A stretch of DNA of 42,868 nucleotides from Chloroflexota bacterium (GTDB lineage Bacteria; Chloroflexota; Anaerolineae; Anaerolineales; VGOW01): the NCBI GenBank assembly GCA_016213135.1, contig JACRBQ010000020.1, forward strand, positions 1 to 42,868. Direction: 5' to 3'. Positions 30,310-37,341 of this stretch are shown one piece after another. A model generated the notes under the pieces. It saw only the letters and a list, made by a program, of their open reading frames with translations. It was not told where the DNA came from and ran no database searches. Positions within the stretch are counted from its first letter, which is position 1. Each line of letters starts with the position of its first letter. Both the position numbers and the translations under genes were made by a program.

Positions 30310-32298
30310 CTAATCGAAAACGACTTCCTCAGTGAAGCGGAACGCTTCCATCTTGACGGCCTCGGTCGGACAGCGGGCGGCGCACAGGCCACAGCGGATA
30401 CAGCGCGTCGGGTCGAGCAGCATGGCCGAGGCCGCCGATTGTTGCTTGATAACAGCCGCCACCTGCTCATCGCCTTCCAGCGCCGAAACCGCCACGAGTT
30501 TCAAGCAGTCGGTCGGACACACGTCCACACAGCCGTTGCACAGGATGCACAGGTCGCCGTCGAAGATCGGATTGAGCGAGCAGATCAAACAGCGCCCGCC
30601 CTGCTCGCGCGCCGTCGCCTCGTCGAAACCCATCTCCACTTTCGCCACGCCAACGCGCCGTTCTACCGGCAGAGCCGGGGGCTGGCGGCGAGGCCAGCGC
30701 AAGTAATCGCGCAACGGGCCGACGTTTGAAAACTCGCGTTTGGGAACAGGCGTGAAGAAGCCTTTGCGGACGAGGCGCGGCTGGACGTTCTGCAAAAAGC
30801 TATGGATGCCGCGCGCCGCATGCTGGCCGTCGGCCACGGCGTTGATGATCAGGCGCGGGCCGAAGGCGATGTCGCCTCCGGCGAACACCCCCGGCGCGGT
30901 GGTCATCAACGTTTCTTTGTTCACCGCCAGTGTCCCGCGCGGCGTAATCTCGATCCCGTCTTCAGGGTGAACCCAATCGAACGCGCCTGTCTGCCCGATG
31001 GAGACAATCACGCTATCGCACTCCCAAATCTGTTCGGTGTCCGGGGTGAGTTGCGGGTTGAAGCGTCCGCGCTCGTCGAAGGCGCGGGCCACGTTAAGTG
31101 TTTCCAAACCGGTGGCGCGCCCATTGGCGCCGACGATGCGTTTCGGCGCGACGTGGTTGTGGATGGAGATGCCCTCTTCTTCGGCCTCGATGATTTCGAA
31201 CGGGTCGGCGAGCATCTCGCTTCGATCTTCGACGACCAGACAGCGCACTTCCTGAGTCGCGCCGAGGCGGCGGGCGGCGCGGGCCACGTCCAGCGCCACT
31301 TCGAGGTCGCCGCCGGATTGCGCCGGGTGGCCGCCGTCAGGCGACTTGAGGTCGAGGCGGGCGGCGGTGCGGGCCACGTCCATGGCCACGTTGCCGCCGC
31401 CGATCACCAGCACGCGCTTGCCGAGGTCGAGGTTATACCCGCCGAGGTTGACGTTGACCAGGAAGTCCACGGCGCGCAGGACGCCATCCAATTGCTCGCC
31501 TTCGATATTGAGGTTGCGGCTCTGGTAGGTGCCAATGCCGAGGAACACGGCGTCGAAGTCGCGGCGCAAATCCGCGAGCGTGAAATCGCGGCCCAGCGCC
31601 TGGCTGAGTTTGAGCGCCGGCCCCAGGGCGAGGATGGATTGGATTTCGAGGTTAATGAGTTCGCGCGGCAGGCGATATTCGGGGACGCCGAGGCGGAGCA
31701 TGCCGCCCGCAACCGGGGCCGATTCGAAAATCGTGACGTCGTAACCGAGCAGCGCCAGGTCGTGGGCGCACGAGAGTCCGGCCGGCCCCGCGCCGACGAT
31801 GGCGACCCTTCGGCTGCGCTCAGGGCTGGCCCGTTTGCCGGTCTTCCCTGCACTGAGTGCAGTCGAGGTGGGGCTGCGCTGGCGCGCAGCGACGAGTCCA
31901 CTGCGGCTGGTGGGGAACGTGGTGTTGCCAAGGTCGAATGCATTCGTCGCGCCCACGTAGGCCGGCCAGGCCGGCGCCTGATGCGGCTCGCCGCTCTCGC
32001 CCAAATAGACTCCGTAGCGATCGTTGACAAATCGTTTCAGGGCGCGGATGGCAATGGGCGCGTCAATTTTCCCGCGGCGGCAGGCCGCCTCGCACGGCGC
32101 ACCGCACACCCATCCGCAGGTGGAAGCGAACGGGTTGGTCTCGCGGGCGATCAGGTACGCGCGCTCGTAGTCGCCGCGCGAGATGGCGGTAACGTAAGCG
32201 CGTCCGTCCGTGCGCACCGGGCAAGCGGACTGGCAGGCGACGGTCTGCTGGTAGAAGGTAAGGTCTGGAACAGAAACGCGGTAGGATGCCTCGGACAT
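30310..32298 (-). CDS. GltD-like FeS-flavoprotein (NAD(P)H oxidoreductase) with two ferredoxin clusters
   Basis: The start at 32298 (MSEASYRVSVPDLTFYQQTV) gives 662 residues. The N-terminal GltD-like domain has a cysteine set (ACPVRTDG, CGWVCGAPCEAACRRG) for [4Fe-4S] centres. A repeat-derived peptide, GLVAARQRSPTSTALSAGKT and the residues after it, then precedes the FAD motif VAIVGAGPAGLSC. The pyridine-nucleotide motif is VLVIGGGNVAMDVARTAARL. The C-terminus carries two 4Fe-4S ferredoxin motifs (CILCNGCVDVCPTDC and CIRCGLCAARCPTEA). It is the first gene of the Rieske/cytochrome b operon. It may feed NAD(P)H electrons into, or accept low-potential electrons from, the b/c complex. Confidence 0.87.
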   Translation of the reverse strand: MSEASYRVSVPDLTFYQQTVACQSACPVRTDGRAYVTAISRGDYERAYLIARETNPFASTCGWVCGAPCEAACRRGKIDAPIAIRALKRFVNDRYGVYLGESGEPHQAPAWPAYVGATNAFDLGNTTFPTSRSGLVAARQRSPTSTALSAGKTGKRASPERSRRVAIVGAGPAGLSCAHDLALLGYDVTIFESAPVAGGMLRLGVPEYRLPRELINLEIQSILALGPALKLSQALGRDFTLADLRRDFDAVFLGIGTYQSRNLNIEGEQLDGVLRAVDFLVNVNLGGYNLDLGKRVLVIGGGNVAMDVARTAARLDLKSPDGGHPAQSGGDLEVALDVARAARRLGATQEVRCLVVEDRSEMLADPFEIIEAEEEGISIHNHVAPKRIVGANGRATGLETLNVARAFDERGRFNPQLTPDTEQIWECDSVIVSIGQTGAFDWVHPEDGIEITPRGTLAVNKETLMTTAPGVFAGGDIAFGPRLIINAVADGQHAARGIHSFLQNVQPRLVRKGFFTPVPKREFSNVGPLRDYLRWPRRQPPALPVERRVGVAKVEMGFDEATAREQGGRCLICSLNPIFDGDLCILCNGCVDVCPTDCLKLVAVSALEGDEQVAAVIKQQSAASAMLLDPTRCIRCGLCAARCPTEAVKMEAFRFTEEVVFD
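31806..31870. repeat. Inverted repeat pair inside the GltD-like gene
   Basis: CCTTCGGCTGCGCTCAGG (near 31806-31824) and CACTGAGTGCAGTCGAGGTG (near 31851-31870) are imperfect inverted copies of the widely seen CTTCGACTGCGCTCAGG-type repeat. They are translated as part of STALSAGKTGKRASPERSRR, just before the FAD-binding strand, and so look like an in-frame insertion. Confidence 0.65.
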
Positions 32299-32471
32299 GG
32301 CGACTCCAACCGCGAGTGTAGCAAGCGAAGGTGTAGATTGGGTGTAGGGGAGGTGTGCGAAGGGTGGAAACTCCACCGGCTGCCGGGCTGGCGGCGCAGA
32401 CAGCCACCATGATCTAGATTCGATTAGGAGTTGAAAACAATAACTCACTTCTCCGAGAAATCATCTGCTTC
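32299..32471. other. Leader between the methyltransferase and the cytochrome operon
   Basis: Contains C-rich and CACC-rich sequence before the operon and an AT-richer segment beside the methyltransferase stop. No consensus promoter was recognised, although one is expected. Confidence 0.3.
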
Positions 32472-33147
32472 TCACTTTCTCGCCACCACCACTTCCGATG
32501 AGAGGGTGTTCTTGACAAACTCACGTTGAACGTCCCGAAAGCCGGCCGCTCTCACCGCCCCTTCCATGAGCACCGGACGGCATCCACCATAGATATAGGG
32601 CACCATCCTAGCTGGAGTGGCCCGGTAGAACCTCTCCCACACAGTGATCTCGTGGTCTTTACTCATGTTTACCAGGACCAGCCGGCCATTTTTCTTCAAC
32701 ACTCGCCGAAACTCGTCCAGGACGACGGGCATATCGTCCAGCGGGATCAGGTCCAGCATGTAACTGTTGAAGAGAATGTCGAAGGAATTATCGTCGAAGG
32801 GCAGGGAACGGGCATCACCCTGACGCAGGTCCACGTTGGTAAAACCCGACCTGGCTACTGCCCGCCTAGTCTTCTCCAGCATCCTGGGTGACAGGTCCAA
32901 CCCATGGACGACGTTCGCCTTGTCCACCCGCTTCAAGATCTCTATCAGGGCTGCTCCCGTGCCCACGGCCACCTCCAAAACCCTGTCGTGGGGCTGGATG
33001 GCTGCCAGCTCCAGGCCACGCCGCCTAGGTTTTCGCTCCATCGGAACAGCCGTGAAGCCGTAGAACAGGCTCCACAAGTTAGGTTTTTTGAATGGCGCTC
33101 ACGGTAACCGGAGCCTCGATCATTTGTGTGTCATTGGTTTGATTCAT
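32472..33147 (-). CDS. SAM-dependent methyltransferase (UbiE-like) with one extra base in an A6 run
   Basis: The ATG at 33147 follows a GGAGAG site overlapping the ArsA-like gene end. Its frame (MNQTNDTQMIEAPVTVSAIQ) stops after 22 codons. Removing one A from the six at about 33084-33089 joins it to the main domain as IQKPNLWSLFYGFTAVPMER and gives 224 residues. The domain has motif I VLEVAVGTGAAL, HGLDLSP, FDILFNSYMLDLIP and the RLVLVNMSKDHE strand. UbiE family. The frame break may be a sequencing error, slippage on A6 or decay. Last gene of the MarR/ArsD-like/ArsA-like operon; its substrate may be a metalloid, thiol or quinone. Confidence 0.8.
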
Positions 33148-33151
33148 CTTC

Positions 33152-34075
33152 TCACTCTCCATAGATCATTTTGCCCACCTGTCGCAGGGTAGACAAATCC
33201 GAAACATCGTGATCCAGCAGCGGCAGGCGAGTCTTGAGGAGGCCATTGAAGCGCGCCTCGATCTCGTCCAGATAGTAAGCCTGCACCTTCGACCGGGCAG
33301 CCAGGAAGCGATTGCCTTCAACCACCTCGGGCAAGATGCACTGGTTTACGACCAGCGATTGAACCGGGATGCCGAGCCGGTCGAGGCCGGTGATGGCACT
33401 GTGGGTTTCCTCGATGGGCAGCCGCTCCGGCAACAGCACCAGGCTAAAGACGGTGGTCGCGCGATCTCGCATGACGGCTAAAGCGTTCTCGTACCGTTGT
33501 TTGTCGCGCTCCAAGCCCTCGAAGGAATCGCCGTCCATGTTCATCATCAGGCGTGCCAGCTCTTTGCCATCCTGGATCTGCTTTTGTAGGAACCCGGCCC
33601 AGTCAAAAGGTATCGCGAGCTCGCGCAAGGTCTTGCCGGTGGGCGCTGTGTCGAAGACGATGACCTCACTGTCCGGCTCTTCTAAGAAAGTGGCAAACTG
33701 ATCGAAGGTCGCCATCTCATCCATGCACGGGGTACTGATGACCTCGTTGCCGAAGGTACCAGATATCTGGGCCATCATACTGTTCAGACGTTGGGTATAA
33801 ACGCCCTTGGCGTCACTCGGGTTAATGTTGAGTCCACACAGGTTGGGCACATGGCGAATCGGCACCCGTTTCTCGCCGCCGATCGGCTGGGCGAACATGG
33901 CGGAGAGGCTCACGGTGGGATCGGTGGAGACAATCGTGGTCTTGTAGCCCTGATCCGCAAACCAGGTGGCTGTCGCGGTGGCGAGCGTCGTCTTGCCGAC
34001 TCCGCCTTTGCCGCCGAAGAATAGATACTTGGTCTTTCCATCAGGCGACATGAGTTGATGAAGCTGTTGATCCAT
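33152..34075 (-). CDS. ArsA/Get3-like anion-transporting ATPase, half-size
   Basis: A 307-residue single-domain ATPase of the SIMIBI ArsA/Get3 family. The deviant Walker A is GGKGGVGKTT (21-30), Switch I lies near VSTDPTVSLSAMF, and the family DTAPTG motif is in VFDTAPTGKTLREL. Cys117 in STPCMDEMATFDQF aligns with the metalloid-binding cysteine region of E. coli ArsA (recalled from that protein's SGACTTEIAAFDEF). The CxxC of eukaryotic Get3 is absent. It starts 15 bp after the ArsD-like gene. No ArsB or Acr3 pump is in the window, so the exit route is unknown. Confidence 0.85.
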   Translation of the reverse strand: MDQQLHQLMSPDGKTKYLFFGGKGGVGKTTLATATATWFADQGYKTTIVSTDPTVSLSAMFAQPIGGEKRVPIRHVPNLCGLNINPSDAKGVYTQRLNSMMAQISGTFGNEVISTPCMDEMATFDQFATFLEEPDSEVIVFDTAPTGKTLRELAIPFDWAGFLQKQIQDGKELARLMMNMDGDSFEGLERDKQRYENALAVMRDRATTVFSLVLLPERLPIEETHSAITGLDRLGIPVQSLVVNQCILPEVVEGNRFLAARSKVQAYYLDEIEARFNGLLKTRLPLLDHDVSDLSTLRQVGKMIYGE

Positions 34076-34090
34076 TGGGTTTTCTCCTTC

Positions 34091-34438
34091 TTATCTTGGG
34101 TTCGCGTTTGCAACTGCGAGTAGTGCTGACTTGACGTTCTCAAGTTCCGGCATGCCATAAGAGATGGGCTTGCCGTTAATGAGAATGGCAGGAACGGGCA
34201 ACTGTCCAGATTGGGACATGTTGATGAGCTCCGCCATGATTTGCTTGGGCACACCACCGAAAAAAGCGGTGGTCGCCGGCATGATCTTCACCTGCGCCCT
34301 TATGCCTGTTTCAGAGATGGCTTGCTCGACAATGCGACGGGCTTGCTCATCCAAGGGAGCCATGCCGGGCATACAGCAGGCGGCTGAGATAATCACAATG
34401 CCCACAGGTGTTTCCTTTCGGTGAAAATCGAGTTTCAT
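34091..34438 (-). CDS. ArsD-like thioredoxin-fold protein with vicinal cysteines
   Basis: A 115-residue protein. Strand 1 ends in the vicinal pair Cys21-Cys22 (ISAACCMPGM), a helix follows (DEQARRIVEQAISETG), and later come IMAELINMSQSGQLPVPAILINGKPI and ELENVKSALL. The layout fits the ArsD metallochaperone (CC near the N-terminus; L-P-x-x-x-x-x-G then a C-terminal helix), but the sequence is divergent. ArsD delivers As(III) to ArsA. Immediate linkage to the ArsA-like ATPase supports the analogy. Alternative: a redox thioredoxin-like protein. An ATTTGTAT box lies about 33 nt upstream of the start. Confidence 0.68.
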   Translation of the reverse strand: MKLDFHRKETPVGIVIISAACCMPGMAPLDEQARRIVEQAISETGIRAQVKIMPATTAFFGGVPKQIMAELINMSQSGQLPVPAILINGKPISYGMPELENVKSALLAVANANPR

Positions 34439-34527
34439 TGGTTTTGTCTCCTTTATTTGCTGATTGCATTATTTGTATATGCTAAATATGTGGGCAAAAA
34501 AAAGGTGCGGTTGACCAACTAACAGCG
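34439..34527. promoter_or_regulatory. Spacer with candidate operator and T-rich tract
   Basis: Contains ATTTGTAT at 34471-34478, also found twice upstream of the MarR gene, and a run of A on the plus strand (T on the minus strand) just after 34495. The run could mark partial termination after the MarR gene. A GGAGACAAAACC site lies before the ArsD-like ATG. Confidence 0.4.
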
Positions 34528-34995
34528 TCAGCCCAACACACGGGCTTTCTGAGCTTTCGTGAGTGCGCTGTTCACTTTTTCCAGAACCTGAAGCATAGCC
34601 AGTTGCTCGTCTGCCTGGATTTCACCCAGGACTTGTTTGAAAAATTCCTGTAAAGCCTGTTCCAAGGTGCACCGCACCTCCCGCCCCTGGCTGGTAAGCC
34701 CGACCCGCACCACACGCCGGTCCTCGTCGTCGGGCCGGCGATGAACCAATCCTTTGCCCACCAATTGATCCGCCATGCGGGTCATGGTGCTGCTGGCAAG
34801 ACCCATCGTCTCGCTCAACTCGTTCATGCTCACATTGCCATCCTCTGGAACGGCCAACAGAGTGTACCCTTGAGAGGCCGTCACGCCAAACTGACCTATA
34901 CACGTCTGATCACAGAGATTACAGTTTTTAGCCAGCCGGTAAAGCAGGCGGTGCAACTGAGCAGCAAAAGCGCTCACTTCGTTCGAGCCTGTCAT
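34528..34995 (-). CDS. MarR-family regulator with a Cys-x2-Cys-x3-Cys cluster
   Basis: A 155-residue winged-helix protein. Three cysteines near the N-terminus (Cys25, Cys28, Cys32 in NCNLCDQTCIG) precede the wHTH: VTASQGYTLLAV, MNELSETMGLASSTMTRMADQLVGKGLV and wing RRPDDEDRRVVRVGLT. The cysteines suggest metal, metalloid or redox sensing. Acting as a repressor of its own operon is likely because a consensus promoter with ATTTGTAT repeats lies just upstream, but this is inferred. Start at 34995 with a GGAG site. Confidence 0.83.
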   Translation of the reverse strand: MTGSNEVSAFAAQLHRLLYRLAKNCNLCDQTCIGQFGVTASQGYTLLAVPEDGNVSMNELSETMGLASSTMTRMADQLVGKGLVHRRPDDEDRRVVRVGLTSQGREVRCTLEQALQEFFKQVLGEIQADEQLAMLQVLEKVNSALTKAQKARVLG

Positions 34996-35010
34996 CCATC
35001 ACACTCCGTA

Positions 35011-35034
35011 ATTTGTATCCACATATATTTGTAT
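35011..35034 (-). promoter_or_regulatory. Direct repeat ATTTGTAT, candidate MarR operator
   Basis: ATTTGTAT occurs at 35011-35018 and 35027-35034 with a 16-bp period, the second overlapping the -10 box. A third copy is at 34471-34478 before the ArsD-like gene. A shared box before both genes suggests one regulator. Confidence 0.5.
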
Positions 35035-35060
35035 TATACAACAATCTTTAATTTTGTCAA
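35033..35060 (-). promoter_or_regulatory. Consensus promoter of the MarR/ArsA-like operon
   Basis: On the minus strand TTGACA (35055-35060) and TATAAT (35033-35038) are both exact and 16 nt apart. The ATG of the MarR gene lies 37 nt downstream of the -10 box. This is the best vegetative promoter in the window. Confidence 0.75.
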
Positions 35061-35076
35061 GCCGAAGAAGATTTGC

Positions 35077-35146
35077 TCCCCCTCTCCTGAGCGGCGTGCG
35101 ATGAGCAACGCATCGCAAAGCCGGAAGGCCGCTCAGGAGAGGGGGG
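35077..35146. repeat. Compound palindromic element
   Basis: Outer arms CCCCTCTCCTGAGCGGC and GCCGCTCAGGAGAGGGG pair over about 17 bp. Between them an inner hairpin TGCGATG/CATCGCA forms. The outer arms belong to the CCCCTCTCC/GGAGAGGGG family seen inside genes at 490-510 and 14491-14513. It lies between the MarR promoter and the response regulator gene. Confidence 0.7.
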
Positions 35147-35196
35147 TGAGGCCGGGCAGCAGAGCAGTTACGAAAAGTGTAGGCGTCAGGAGGAAG

Positions 35197-35916
35197 TTAT
35201 TCGAACCGATACCCGAACCCTCGTTCAGTGATCAAATGCTTCGGGTCGCCGGGGTCGGCTTCGATCTTCTTGCGAAGAGTCCAGACGTAGTGTTTGACGT
35301 GCTCGGCCTCGCCCGCGTATTCCGTCCCCCACACCTCGGTGATGAGGGTTTCAGTAGGCACGGTATGGCCGGAACGGCGGGCGAGGTTTTCGAGCAAGCG
35401 ATACTCGATGGGCGTGAGTTCAACCGGCTGCCCGCCGAGGGTGACGCGTCGATTGTCGAAGTCAATCGTCAGATCGCCGGTGGTGAGGCTGTGCGCGGGC
35501 GCTCCTCCGCGCGAGGCGCGAACCAACACCGCGCCCACGCGCGCCACCAGTTCGGCAAAGGAAAATGGTTTGGTCACGTAATCGTCCACGCCCAGGCGGA
35601 AGCCGCGCAGTTTGTCAACCTCCTCGCCTTTGGCCGTGAGCATGATGATGGGGATGGGGTAGAGACGTTCCGGCGGGTAGAGACGTTCCGCCGGAACGTC
35701 TCTACGAACGCGCAGATGTTCGCACACTTCCCAGCCGCTCATGCCGGGCATCATCACGTCCAGCACGACAAGGTCCGGGGCGGAGTCGGCGGCCAGGCGG
35801 AGACCGGCGGGGCCGTCCGGCGCGGTGAGGGGCTGATACCCCACGGCCCGCAGATGGTCGGCGAGCAGTTCGAGCAGTGTCACGTCGTCGTCAATCAACA
35901 GGATGGTGGCTGACAT
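35197..35916 (-). CDS. OmpR/PhoB-family response regulator with a repeat-derived insertion
   Basis: A 239-residue regulator. The receiver has LLIDDDV, phosphoacceptor Asp in LVVLDVMMPGMSG, IIMLTAKG and YVTKPF. Between RRDVP and PIIML, AERLYPPERLYP is inserted and corresponds to the palindrome at 35659-35705. It lengthens the loop before beta strand 4. The C-terminal winged helix begins LTTGDLTIDFDNRRVTL and has LTPIEYRLLENLARRSG and HYVWTLRKKIE. The ATG directly follows the kinase stop (TAAATG). Together they form a two-component system. Confidence 0.92.
   Translation of the reverse strand: MSATILLIDDDVTLLELLADHLRAVGYQPLTAPDGPAGLRLAADSAPDLVVLDVMMPGMSGWEVCEHLRVRRDVPAERLYPPERLYPIPIIMLTAKGEEVDKLRGFRLGVDDYVTKPFSFAELVARVGAVLVRASRGGAPAHSLTTGDLTIDFDNRRVTLGGQPVELTPIEYRLLENLARRSGHTVPTETLITEVWGTEYAGEAEHVKHYVWTLRKKIEADPGDPKHLITERGFGYRFE
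35659..35705. repeat. GTAGAGACGTTCCG palindromic repeat inside the response regulator
   Basis: A 14-bp perfect stem (35677-35690 with 35692-35705) around one C, preceded by a second partial copy (35659-35676). It is translated in frame into the receiver domain. The arm sequence matches 2569-2591 and, in its first eleven bases, 12291-12325. Confidence 0.85.
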
Positions 35917-37341
35917 TTATCCCTGCGCCACCGGCAGCGTGAACGAGAAAACCGCGCCGCCGCCCGGCGCGTTCTCGGCCCAGATGCGTCCGCCCTGCGC
36001 TTCCACGATCCGGCGGCAGACGTACAGACCCAAGCCGTAGCCATAGGCCGCCTGCGAATCGCTGCCGTCGGCGCGGTGAAACTTGTCGAAGATACGCTCC
36101 AGCTCGGCCGGCGGAATGCCGGGGCCGCCGTCGCGCACCGAGAGCGTGACTTCGGTTTCGTCGGCGCGCATCTCGACCGTGATTTCTTTGTCACGCGGCG
36201 AGTATTTGTCGGCGTTGTCCAGCAGGTTGGCCAGCACTTCCGCTGTCCGGTCACGGTCGGCAAAGGCGAACGGCAGGCCGGGCTTGGGCGGCAGGTGGAA
36301 GCGCCGCTTACCGGCGCGGGCGCGGACGTGTTCCAGCGCTTGTTGAACGATTGGCGTCACGGAGATCGGTTCGGGCTGTAACACCAGTTCGCCTGCTTCG
36401 ATGCGGGCGGCGTTCAACACGTCCCGGACGAGGCGGTCGAGCCGATCCGTCTGCTGATTCAAAATCGAGAGCATCCGGATGCAGGTCGCATTCATTGCGC
36501 CGCAGTTGGCTTCGATGTGCTCGACCGCGCCGTGCATGTTGGTGAGCGGCGCGCGGAGTTGATGGGAAACAAGCGAGACGAACTCCGAGCGCATGCGGTC
36601 GAGCTTCTGCAGGCCGGCGTTGGCGCGGGCAAGTTGCTCCACCTTCTCCGCCAGTTCGCCGGTGCGTTCGGCCACCTGCTCGTTGAGGCCGGCGTTGAGG
36701 CGGCGGATTTCCTGCTCGCGGCGCTGGCGCTCGGTCACGTCGCGCAGTATGACGGACATGCCAAGCCACTGCCCAAGCTCACCCGCGAGTTGTGTGGCGG
36801 TCAGTTCCACGGCCACTTGTCGCCCATCGGCATCCCGGCCGGTGGTCTCGTGCCCGCGGACAAATCCTTCGCGCTGGACGCGCTCGACCAGCCAGTGATA
36901 CTCGACCTCCGCCGCCTCACCATCGCCAAACAACAGCGTGAGCGGCTGGTTCTGAATCTCCCCGGCTTGATAGCCGAAGATGAGTTCCGCGCCGTGGTTC
37001 CACGAGTCGATCCGCCCGGCGGCATCCAGCCCGAGGATGGCATCGGCCGAGGCCCCCGTGATGGAAGCCAGGCGCTGCTCGTGGGTGCGCGCCCGATGCT
37101 CCGCCTGCTCCTTCTCTGCCACCCAGCGCCCCACTTGCCCGACCGTCCCATACACGGCCAGGGGGCCGATGAAGCCGTAGAGCAGAATCTCAACGCCATA
37201 GTGGAGAGAGTGCGAGAAAGCATCATGCACCCAGCGGGCCGGCCCTAGTTGATAGAGCGTGGACAGGACGCCGAGCGCAAGGGGCAGCGCCCAGCGCAAA
37301 GTTGAGATTCTCTGTTGCAGGGCGGGGGTAGACTGATTCAT
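35917..37341 (-). CDS. PAS-domain sensor histidine kinase
   Basis: The start at 37341 (MNQSTPALQQRISTLRWALP) gives 474 residues. Two membrane helices (about 18-36 and 54-72) are followed by a PAS domain (ASITGASADAILGLDAAGRIDSWN to VILRDVTERQ), a coiled stretch (NEQVAERTGELAEKVEQLARA), a HisKA domain with His in FVSLVSHQLRAPLTN and an ATPase domain (ANLLDNADKYSP, RDGGPGIPPAELERIFDKFHR, GYGLGLYVCRRIVEAQGG). It pairs with the following response regulator. A TATACT box at 37383-37388 may start its transcript. The kinase genes diverge from the benzoyl-CoA operon, making aromatic or redox sensing plausible but unproven. Confidence 0.92.
   Translation of the reverse strand: MNQSTPALQQRISTLRWALPLALGVLSTLYQLGPARWVHDAFSHSLHYGVEILLYGFIGPLAVYGTVGQVGRWVAEKEQAEHRARTHEQRLASITGASADAILGLDAAGRIDSWNHGAELIFGYQAGEIQNQPLTLLFGDGEAAEVEYHWLVERVQREGFVRGHETTGRDADGRQVAVELTATQLAGELGQWLGMSVILRDVTERQRREQEIRRLNAGLNEQVAERTGELAEKVEQLARANAGLQKLDRMRSEFVSLVSHQLRAPLTNMHGAVEHIEANCGAMNATCIRMLSILNQQTDRLDRLVRDVLNAARIEAGELVLQPEPISVTPIVQQALEHVRARAGKRRFHLPPKPGLPFAFADRDRTAEVLANLLDNADKYSPRDKEITVEMRADETEVTLSVRDGGPGIPPAELERIFDKFHRADGSDSQAAYGYGLGLYVCRRIVEAQGGRIWAENAPGGGAVFSFTLPVAQG

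Noticed and set aside
30802-32412. A 536-codon plus-strand open frame opposite the GltD-like gene
   Set aside because: Composition is Ala/Gly/Val/Arg-rich without motifs; the minus strand carries clear FAD, NAD(P) and FeS motifs.
32472-33077. TTG at 33077 as the start of the UbiE-like methyltransferase
   Set aside because: No ribosome-binding site precedes it, while the ATG at 33147 has one and becomes in frame when one A is removed from A6.
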